DNA of 5,124 nt from an uncultured Oscillospiraceae bacterium (GTDB lineage: Bacteria > Bacillota > Clostridia > Oscillospirales > Ruminococcaceae), in the NCBI GenBank assembly GCA_934527255.1, contig CAKTAM010000122.1, positions 1 to 5,124 on the forward strand, in the 5' to 3' direction. Under the pieces are notes generated by a model. The model was not told the DNA's origin, did not search any database, and saw only the letters and a program-made list of their open reading frames with translations. The position numbers and the translations under genes are program-made. Below are positions 1-5,124 of the stretch, piece after piece. Within the stretch, counting starts at the first letter, position 1; each line of letters begins with the position of its first letter.

Positions 1-75
1 GCCTTTCTCAGTCGGCACACGCGGCAGGTTCTCTATCTGCGGCTTTTTTAAGCAATGCTTATCTGCTTACCGACA

Positions 76-101
76 AAGCTTTCCGCCTTGCGCGGAAGCT
101 T
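76..101 (-). other. Imperfect inverted repeat downstream of the last gene; weak terminator candidate
   Basis: On the minus strand, AAGCTTCCGC, the loop GCAAG and GCGGAAAGCTT form a stem of about 10 base pairs with one bulged A. It begins 56 bases after the TGA of the 104-aa gene. The bases that follow (TGTCGG) are not a U-tract, so a standard intrinsic terminator is doubtful; it could be a processing or mRNA-stabilising hairpin. The remainder of positions 1-156 shows no start codon with a binding site and no recognisable gene. Confidence 0.35.
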
Positions 102-156
102 CTTCGCCTCTTTCGGAAAAGCAGGCTCACATACACATGGCAACGCTCCTGCCAAA

Positions 157-471
157 TCAGGAATGCCGCCGCAGCGTCAGCTCCGGCTGACCGCGGCCCG
201 CATCCTCCACAACGTTCATAATGCGGTCGGCACAATCGGAAAATATCTTTGCCAGCTGCTCGGCGGTATCGCCTGCATCCTCCGTCGCGCCGCGCATCAT
301 GCGCAGCATTTCCAGTATCTGCGACCGGTACGGGCCGATGCACTCCTCCTCGCTTTGGTAGACCTGTACCAGCCGCAGAGTCTCGGCAATCATCTGCTTC
401 ACGGTTTTGGGCAGCGTTTCGGCCAGCTGATACAACGCCTGTGCACTTTCGCGGTTAATGGACAACTTCAT
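157..471 (-). CDS. Small all-helical protein, second WXG100-sized helical hairpin candidate (104 aa)
   Basis: This 104-aa protein is of unrecognised family and is the last gene of the cassette visible here. Helix-forming sequence runs from about residue 6 to 42, is broken by ECIGPYRSQI (43-52), and resumes from about 50 to 91, followed by a polar, probably disordered tail (GRGQPELTLRRHS). The turn sits at nearly the same position as in the preceding 89-aa protein, so the two could be a pair of helical hairpins like the ESAT-6/CFP-10 heterodimer, although their sequences are not obviously alike. The IG of the turn falls about where W-x-G sits in WXG100 proteins, but the Trp is missing. There is no signal peptide. 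The ATG has AGGAGG 6 nt upstream, and the start lies 11 nt after the previous stop, so translation is probably coupled. Overlapping frames on both strands here lack a binding site and look like shadows. Confidence 0.85.
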   Translation of the reverse strand: MKLSINRESAQALYQLAETLPKTVKQMIAETLRLVQVYQSEEECIGPYRSQILEMLRMMRGATEDAGDTAEQLAKIFSDCADRIMNVVEDAGRGQPELTLRRHS

Positions 472-477
472 GCTTTA

Positions 478-483
478 CCTCCT
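478..483 (-). promoter_or_regulatory. Ribosome binding site of the 104-aa protein gene, sharing a base with the upstream stop codon
   Basis: AGGAGG lies 6 nt (TAAAGC) before the ATG at 471. Its first A is the last base of the TGA that ends the 89-aa gene (485-483). This arrangement suggests translational coupling and similar expression of the two small proteins. Confidence 0.9.
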
Positions 484-752
484 CAGCCATCATAGACCCA
501 GCTGATTTTTTTCAACTGCTCGTTGAGCTCATTGTACATCTGCTCCGCCGCTGACTGTACCGCCATGACATCCTGATGCAGTTCTTCCAAACGGGAAACA
601 TACTTTTTGCACAGATTGTCATCGCCCAACACCGCCTCGCAGGCGGCAGCTGCCTCGCTGAGTACGGCGCGATCAGCTGCCAGCTCGTCGATGTACTGCA
701 CCAGCGCAGTGATCATTCGCGACAAAGATTCGGTTTGTGTGTACTGTGACAT
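483..752 (-). CDS. Small all-helical protein, WXG100-sized helical hairpin candidate (89 aa)
   Basis: This 89-aa protein has no family I can name. It is almost entirely helix-compatible: a first helix at about residues 8-41, a turn at LGDDN (42-46), and a second helix at about 47-83, ending in the short aromatic tail ISWVYDG (83-89). There is no signal peptide or membrane segment. Two helices of about 35 residues around a turn near residue 45 match the layout of WXG100/ESAT-6 proteins, but W-x-G is absent at the turn, and the C-terminal Y-x-x-x-D/E secretion motif is not present (YNELN at 73-77 is the nearest match). The start at 752 is chosen over upstream in-frame codons because AAGGAGG lies 6 nt before it and the gene then begins 13 nt after the ATPase stop. 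A longer form from 845 would overlap the ATPase gene. A role as substrate, partner or adaptor of the ATPase is inferred from position and shape. Confidence 0.85.
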   Translation of the reverse strand: MSQYTQTESLSRMITALVQYIDELAADRAVLSEAAAACEAVLGDDNLCKKYVSRLEELHQDVMAVQSAAEQMYNELNEQLKKISWVYDG

Positions 753-758
753 CGGTAT

Positions 759-765
759 CCTCCTT
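759..765 (-). promoter_or_regulatory. Ribosome binding site of the 89-aa protein gene
   Basis: AAGGAGG follows directly on the TAA of the ATPase gene and lies 6 nt before the ATG at 752. It shows that the small gene starts here rather than at an in-frame codon inside the ATPase gene. It is a near-perfect site, which would allow strong translation of the small protein relative to the ATPase. Confidence 0.9.
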
Positions 766-3700
766 TTACAGCAGCAGGTCGTCATCCTCTGACTGTGCCG
801 CACCGCCGTTTTCCAATTTCCAGCCGTCCCACGAAAGCCCCTCATGCAGATAGGGGCGGTAGGTCATAGCATCCAGCCCGTTTGTATAGCGGAAGGAATG
901 GTCGCTCAGGCCCGCCACCACAGCGCCCGATGCCATCCCCATCAGCGCAGCCGCATCGCTTTTGGGCGCGGCAAACATCATTTTATGCCGAAACAGCGCC
1001 GCATCCAGCTTTGTCTGCCCAAATTCGGCCATGGTGCGAAATACCGCTATAAAATGCAGCCCACACCGTGGCCCATGCGTCAGCAAAAACGCAAGGTCGC
1101 CGCGTGCATCATAGGCAGCGGAGGCCGCATGGGTCGGCTGCTGCAATACCTCCGGCGGTGTCGGCCGAGGCGGCTTATCCGCCTGCTCGCTCGCTGAGTC
1201 TGTCAGTGCCGACAGCTGCGCCAACAGCCCCTGTTCGCCAGGCTCCCATTTTTCAATGCCCGGCAGCGTGGCCGTCCGCGCCGGTTCCCGCGCCTGCGGC
1301 TGACAAAAGCTCATCTCCTGCACCAGAGCCTCCAGCCCCAGCAGTGCCACGCAGCGGTCAACGGCTTCGCCGCAGGTGACCTGTTCTTTCAGGGAATGAA
1401 GCTCGGCGCAAACGCTTTCCAATCCGATGCAGACAGCCTGCCGTAAACGGTCATCCTGTTCATCCAGCTGTGCCAGCTGGCGAAAGACCGGGTCGCGGAT
1501 GTCCGCCAGCACCGAAAGCGTCCTTTGCTGCAGCTGCAGGCTGCGGCGCAGCGAAAGCAGCACCGAAACGGCAGGCGCCTGCTCTGCGGCAGAAGCCACC
1601 AGCAGCAGATTCTCACAAAAGCCCTGTGACAGGCACACCGGCGCAAGCCGCCGCATACGCCGCGGTTCGCCCGGGTAAAGCTGCAGTGCCCCATCCGCAG
1701 ACTGCTGCAAGGCCGCACGCATGGCGGGTGCCGCCTCGTCAAAAGCGTGATAATTGCCGCCGTCGACAATCAGTGTCTGCTTATCCACATAAACACCGTC
1801 ATCCGCAGGGTCATAATAATCCACCGGGCGCACGGCCGCGCACATCCGGTCGATCAGCGCAAGCTGCTGCGCCGGGTCGGACAGGTACAGCACCTTTGTG
1901 CGTACCAAACGATTACCGTGAGCATCGGGCGGGACCCGCACCAATGCGTGATGCACCGGCAGCTGTTCCATCCACTGGCGGTCACGCTCGCTGATGGTTT
2001 TCAGATCCAATGTTTCACGAATTTCGTTATATTCGGTTTTCATGGCAATGCGCTGCTGTACCTGCTTTTTGGCAAAGTCGTTCAGCCCGCGGCTGCCGCT
2101 GGTAAAGCCCTGCGAAGCGAATACAAAGTGCATGCCCAGCGCCGCGCCCTTGGCCAACAGCAGCTGCAGCTTGACACGATAATCCTCCCGGCCGTTGACG
2201 GCTGAATCAGCCACGATCTGCGACATGACGGAAAACTCGTCAATGAGGATGAACATGGCGGGCATATAACGCGTTTTGGGCACCTCATCCAGCTTCTGCC
2301 ATTTGCCCTTGAAAATATTCTGCCGCCGGGTGAGGATCTCGCTGAGACGGTCGAGCAGGTCATATACCAGCTCGGGCGATTCATCCAGCAGGATATACCG
2401 CACATGCGGCGGCGTGTGATGCACATAACGGCTGAACTCGGTCATTTTGAAATCGACCAGCCAGATTTCGATATCGTCCGGATGGTGACGGGCGATCAGC
2501 CCTGTCAGAAGTGTATGCAGCAGGGTGGATTTGCCCGACCGTGACGCGCCGCTGAGGAAAGTGGCAAAGCAGCTGTCCTCAAAGCTCAGCGTCTGCAGGC
2601 GTCCGTCTCCATCCACGCCATAGGGAATATCTGTCAGACGGCGGTCACCCTTGCCCTGCCAAAGGCAGCGCAGGCCAACGCGTTCGGCATAATCGTTGCC
2701 GTGATCGGCCCCATGCCGGGCCGCTGCCGCAGCCAGTACCTCCTGCGGCAAGGTGCTTGGCCCGCGCAGCCACTCAAACAGCACCGGCACGCCATCTGCG
2801 ACCGGCAAAAGCGCAGAAAAGCCGTTTTCCTGCGAGCGGATGTACAAAGAATGCGTCGTCAGCAGGAATTTATCCTCGTCACTGATGCCGCCAGCCGCCT
2901 GCAAGCAGTGCGTGATCACCAGCAGCACGCCATAGTGTGCTGCGTTCAGCGCCAGCTGCCGAATGATCGCCTGTGTCTGTGCGTCATACCCTGCCGGATA
3001 ATTATGGAGGAACACTGCCCAGCGCAGCTGCGGCGCGGGTGCGCTGCGGCAGCTTTCCAGCACTGCGCCCAGCCGGGCGCGGATTTCCTCAGCGCTAGCG
3101 GGCAGCGGCGCAATGGCAGCGTTTTCGCCCCGGGTCAGCGGCTGCAGCGGGCCAAGCGCGCTGTCATCCAACCGCAATGGATCAACGTACTGGATAGACT
3201 GCAGCGTCCCGGCGCGGCACTGCACCACCCCTGCCAGCAGACCGTGCAGCCCCGAAAGCAGTGCGGTCTCCTGTGCAGGGGTATATTCGGCATACAGCAC
3301 ACTGCCGGCCGTCAGCGGCAGCAGCAGGGGCAATCGCAGGCGGCCGCTGCCGCATAGCGGCCCGGCAGCCGACGCAAGCTGCCGCACCAGGCCTTCCTCC
3401 AGCGGTATTTTGGAGAGAAAGCACCCCACCGTCAACGCAGATGCCCTGACAGCCTGCCCGGCCGGTGCGTTGTGACGGTTTTGCAGCAGCGCCTGTGTGC
3501 TGCGCACAAAATCGACAAAGCTTTCTTCCTTCAGCCATGCCGCAAATTCGGCCTGCAGGGCAGCACGCTGCCTGTTCAGTTCCGCCTCTTTTTCTGCCAG
3601 TCGCGTTTGCCCCGCCGCCTGCTCCGCCTGCCGAGCCTGCTGCAATTCTTCTTTTTGAGCCTCCAGGCCCAGCAGCTGCTGACAGGCCGCCCGGTACAGC

Positions 3701-4014
3701 TCCCGCGCGGCAGGGTCGTTGACACCTTTCCGGTTGATCTTCAGCGAAAGCAGGCTCAGCTGCTGAATATCATATGCAGCAGCCTGTGCCGGAACGGTGT
3801 ATGCTCGTGTATACTGCAATGCGATGTCTCGGTAGGCTGTTACTCTGCGACGCTGACGGTTCAGCTCTTCCTCCTGCTGCGGCAGCAGCTGTCGGTACGC
3901 CTGTTCTTCAACAGCCTGCTGTGCGCGTAATGCGCTGCGCCGCTGCTCCAATTGCTCCAGCTCACGCCGCAGACGGCCCAACCTCGCCAGAACCGGCTTA
4001 TAATACGTCTCCAT
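766..4014 (-). CDS. FtsK/SpoIIIE-family ATPase with N-terminal coiled coil and three tandem ATPase-fold units
   Basis: This 1082-aa protein is a predicted ring-forming motor of the FtsK-HerA superfamily, whose members move DNA or, in EssC/EccC, drive protein secretion. Residues about 9-64 and 109-162 are Gln/Glu/Arg-rich and probably coiled coil. Unit 1 (about 190-434) keeps the fold pattern, including YVDPLRL (276-282), but has no Walker A lysine. Unit 2 (about 435-729) is intact: Walker A GASRSGKS (489-496), LVDFKM (519-524), Walker B FILIDEF (588-594) and the sensor-like FASQ (632-635). Unit 3 (about 734-1054) has a degenerate P-loop (LLLVASAAEQAP, 803-814) and a matching late strand (CGLHFIAVF). 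The tail is acidic (SEDDDLLL). There is no membrane segment, unlike classical FtsK or EssC. I chose the ATG at 4014 because AGGGGG precedes it and it leaves an 11-nt gap. An in-frame GTG at 4032 overlaps the previous gene and has no visible binding site. ATPase assignment is secure; the substrate is unknown. Confidence 0.95.
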   Translation of the reverse strand: METYYKPVLARLGRLRRELEQLEQRRSALRAQQAVEEQAYRQLLPQQEEELNRQRRRVTAYRDIALQYTRAYTVPAQAAAYDIQQLSLLSLKINRKGVNDPAARELYRAACQQLLGLEAQKEELQQARQAEQAAGQTRLAEKEAELNRQRAALQAEFAAWLKEESFVDFVRSTQALLQNRHNAPAGQAVRASALTVGCFLSKIPLEEGLVRQLASAAGPLCGSGRLRLPLLLPLTAGSVLYAEYTPAQETALLSGLHGLLAGVVQCRAGTLQSIQYVDPLRLDDSALGPLQPLTRGENAAIAPLPASAEEIRARLGAVLESCRSAPAPQLRWAVFLHNYPAGYDAQTQAIIRQLALNAAHYGVLLVITHCLQAAGGISDEDKFLLTTHSLYIRSQENGFSALLPVADGVPVLFEWLRGPSTLPQEVLAAAAARHGADHGNDYAERVGLRCLWQGKGDRRLTDIPYGVDGDGRLQTLSFEDSCFATFLSGASRSGKSTLLHTLLTGLIARHHPDDIEIWLVDFKMTEFSRYVHHTPPHVRYILLDESPELVYDLLDRLSEILTRRQNIFKGKWQKLDEVPKTRYMPAMFILIDEFSVMSQIVADSAVNGREDYRVKLQLLLAKGAALGMHFVFASQGFTSGSRGLNDFAKKQVQQRIAMKTEYNEIRETLDLKTISERDRQWMEQLPVHHALVRVPPDAHGNRLVRTKVLYLSDPAQQLALIDRMCAAVRPVDYYDPADDGVYVDKQTLIVDGGNYHAFDEAAPAMRAALQQSADGALQLYPGEPRRMRRLAPVCLSQGFCENLLLVASAAEQAPAVSVLLSLRRSLQLQQRTLSVLADIRDPVFRQLAQLDEQDDRLRQAVCIGLESVCAELHSLKEQVTCGEAVDRCVALLGLEALVQEMSFCQPQAREPARTATLPGIEKWEPGEQGLLAQLSALTDSASEQADKPPRPTPPEVLQQPTHAASAAYDARGDLAFLLTHGPRCGLHFIAVFRTMAEFGQTKLDAALFRHKMMFAAPKSDAAALMGMASGAVVAGLSDHSFRYTNGLDAMTYRPYLHEGLSWDGWKLENGGAAQSEDDDLLL

Positions 4015-4018
4015 GGGT

Positions 4019-4024
4019 CCCCCT
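4019..4024 (-). promoter_or_regulatory. Ribosome binding site that decides the ATPase start
   Basis: AGGGGG lies only 4 nt (ACCC) before the ATG at 4014, between the TAA of the membrane protein gene (4028-4026) and the ATPase. It is less canonical and more tightly spaced than the other three sites in the cassette. It favours the ATG at 4014 over the GTG at 4032, which would overlap the preceding gene by 7 nt and has no purine-rich stretch at a suitable distance. Confidence 0.7.
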
Positions 4025-4025
4025 G

Positions 4026-5105
4026 TTACCACTGCCGGGCCATTTTATAATTTTCATTTGCCGCCTTGTAGACCAGGAGCTCCTGCGCGGAACTATCCGT
4101 GGTTTTTTCCTCCTGCAGCTCCACCATGGGAACAGAACCGCAGGGATCCGTTTCAAACGCCTCCTGCAGACCTGCCTGCACCCGCGCCCCCAGCACATGG
4201 GCAATGGCCGCGATCTGCAGCGGCGATGTCAGCGCAACGACCCGATTCTTATCAAAGTCGTAGCACTCCAGCAGTCCCGAGCCATTCAGTCCTTCAAGAA
4301 ACACCTTATTGCTGAGAACCGACAGCCGCACCGAAACACAAATAACGCTTTGATTGTTGCTGCGGTCTGCCGCCTCCACCTGCCTCCGCAGGTGCTTCAC
4401 ACACCACGCGCTGATGCTTTCCACCAGCGGACTGTCAACGTACGACAGGCTTTTTTCCTGCGCTGCCTGTGCAAACGCTTTCCGATAAGCCTCCATGCTG
4501 GCTTGTGTCCTTTTCTCAGCCGCATCATTCTCTGCCTGATACCGCGTCTGCAGCGCAGTGATATCCTCCTCCGCTGTTTTCTTCACTCGTTTTATCTTAC
4601 GATTCAGCACACCTTCCACGCCGCGGCCCAACAGCCGTCCGCCCAACACCAGCGCAACCCAGATGAGAGCGCCCGGCACAAAGCCAATGCTGAAAATAGC
4701 GCCCAAGCCAAAATAAAACCCACTGATACCCCCAATGACGCCATACAGTGTCACGCGGTCGCGGGCATTTCTGCGTTTTTCCAGATGGGCTACCTTTGTG
4801 GCTGCCGCATCGGTGATCATCTGCTTGTGCGATCCTGGCGAATCCACCAGATATTCTCTGTTTTCCGTCAGGTATCCCTGCAGAACCTCCTGCGCCGCCC
4901 GATTATATTTTTCCGGAAACACATCCAGCTTCTGCAGATGCTTTTCCGGCAGCTGCAGCGTCGGCTGAACAAGCACCGGCTGCGTTTGCCTGGTGTCCTT
5001 GTTCTTCTTTTTTCGCTTTTGAAAACAGAAAAATACTGCGGCCGCTCCCAGAAGGATAAGCCCGATCATTGGCAGCCCTACTGCCCCTACTGCGGTAGCC
5101 AGCAT
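4026..5105 (-). CDS. Membrane protein with three predicted TM helices, coiled coil and soluble C-terminal domain (first gene of the cassette)
   Basis: This is a 359-aa protein of a family I do not recognise. A hydrophobic segment at about residues 8-28 is followed at once by a basic cluster (KRKKKNK, 30-36), which suggests an N-terminal anchor with the bulk of the protein in the cytoplasm. A cytoplasmic stretch (about 37-117) ends in basic residues. Two closely spaced hydrophobic, glycine-rich helices follow (about 118-138 and 140-158) and are succeeded by the basic stretch NRKIKRVKK (168-176), consistent with a hairpin whose flanks face the cytoplasm. Residues about 165-217 are charged and Ala/Gln-rich and probably form a coiled coil. 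Residues about 220-316 look like a mixed alpha/beta domain with a strand at SVICVSVRLSVL (253-264). The ATG has AAAGGAG 7 nt upstream. The stop lies 11 nt before the FtsK-like gene, so the two are probably co-transcribed. A role as membrane partner of the downstream ATPase is inferred from context only. Confidence 0.9.
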   Translation of the reverse strand: MLATAVGAVGLPMIGLILLGAAAVFFCFQKRKKKNKDTRQTQPVLVQPTLQLPEKHLQKLDVFPEKYNRAAQEVLQGYLTENREYLVDSPGSHKQMITDAAATKVAHLEKRRNARDRVTLYGVIGGISGFYFGLGAIFSIGFVPGALIWVALVLGGRLLGRGVEGVLNRKIKRVKKTAEEDITALQTRYQAENDAAEKRTQASMEAYRKAFAQAAQEKSLSYVDSPLVESISAWCVKHLRRQVEAADRSNNQSVICVSVRLSVLSNKVFLEGLNGSGLLECYDFDKNRVVALTSPLQIAAIAHVLGARVQAGLQEAFETDPCGSVPMVELQEEKTTDSSAQELLVYKAANENYKMARQW

Positions 5106-5112
5106 AAAAACA

Positions 5113-5119
5113 CTCCTTT
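5113..5119 (-). promoter_or_regulatory. Ribosome binding site of the membrane protein gene
   Basis: AAAGGAG on the minus strand lies 7 nt (TGTTTTT) before the ATG at 5105 and fixes this start. Only 19 bases precede the gene in the window, so whether a promoter or another operon gene lies upstream cannot be seen. Confidence 0.85.
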
Positions 5120-5124
5120 ACACC

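Noticed and set aside
76..101. Calling the hairpin a definite intrinsic terminator
   Set aside because: The stem has a bulge and is not followed by a run of T on either strand.
59..343. Minus-strand frame of 94 codons overlapping the 104-aa gene
   Set aside because: It is Arg/Ala/Cys-rich with no fold-like pattern, has no binding site, and lies largely inside the better-supported 104-aa gene.
55..495. Plus-strand frame of 146 codons opposite the last small gene
   Set aside because: It is antisense to a well-supported gene, has no binding site before its ATG, and its composition is that of a GC-rich shadow frame.
157..752. Calling the two small genes true WXG100 (esxA/esxB) genes
   Set aside because: No W-x-G at the turn and no C-terminal Y-x-x-x-D/E motif can be seen. 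Size, helical layout and context are suggestive only, so no gene symbol was given.
753..845. Extended form of the 89-aa protein starting at 845
   Set aside because: The extra 31 residues overlap the 3' end of the ATPase gene in another frame and look like out-of-frame sequence, while the ATG at 752 has a near-perfect binding site.
2701..3357. Plus-strand frame of 218 codons inside the ATPase gene
   Set aside because: It lies wholly opposite the ATPase coding sequence, is Gln/Arg/Cys-rich, has no recognisable motif and no binding site. The ATPase frame carries the clear FtsK-family pattern here.
766..4014. Naming the ATPase ftsK, spoIIIE or essC
   Set aside because: It lacks the N-terminal TM segments and the C-terminal gamma DNA-reading domain of FtsK/SpoIIIE, and it lacks the FHA and TM segments of EssC. 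Only superfamily membership is supported.
4015..4032. GTG start at 4032, which would extend the ATPase by six residues (MVTGGP)
   Set aside because: It overlaps the upstream stop and has no Shine-Dalgarno sequence. The ATG at 4014 has AGGGGG just upstream and gives a gap like those of the other genes.

Overview
The window suggests a GC-rich, Gram-positive gut-type bacterium of the Clostridia (Oscillospiraceae/Ruminococcaceae-like). This rests on the strong AGGAGG-type ribosome binding sites, the tight minus-strand operon, the codon use and the style of the proteins. No taxonomic marker is present, so the assignment is an inference.

Essentially the whole window is one operon segment on the minus strand, read from right to left. 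Gene 1 (5105-4026) is a 359-aa membrane protein with one N-terminal anchor, a two-helix membrane hairpin, a charged coiled coil and a soluble C-terminal domain. Gene 2 (4014-766) is a 1082-aa FtsK/SpoIIIE-type ATPase with a long N-terminal coiled coil and three tandem ATPase-fold units. Only the middle unit keeps Walker A and Walker B. Genes 3 (752-483, 89 aa) and 4 (471-157, 104 aa) encode small, all-helical proteins that look like helical hairpins of WXG100 size but lack the W-x-G motif. The gaps between genes are 11, 13 and 11 nt, and every gene has its own Shine-Dalgarno sequence. Positions 1-156, downstream of gene 4, hold no recognisable gene, only an imperfect hairpin. No RNA gene, mobile element, CRISPR array or promoter was seen.

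How they may work together (inference): a multi-domain FtsK-family motor, a separate membrane protein and two ESAT-6-sized helical proteins recall a stripped-down relative of type VII secretion (EssC/EccC plus WXG100 proteins). Here the membrane anchor would be a separate polypeptide rather than fused to the ATPase. DNA or filament handling, or a defence role, remain possible because no substrate-defining gene is in view. The cassette as a whole is the most interesting object here, and I do not recognise it as a named system.
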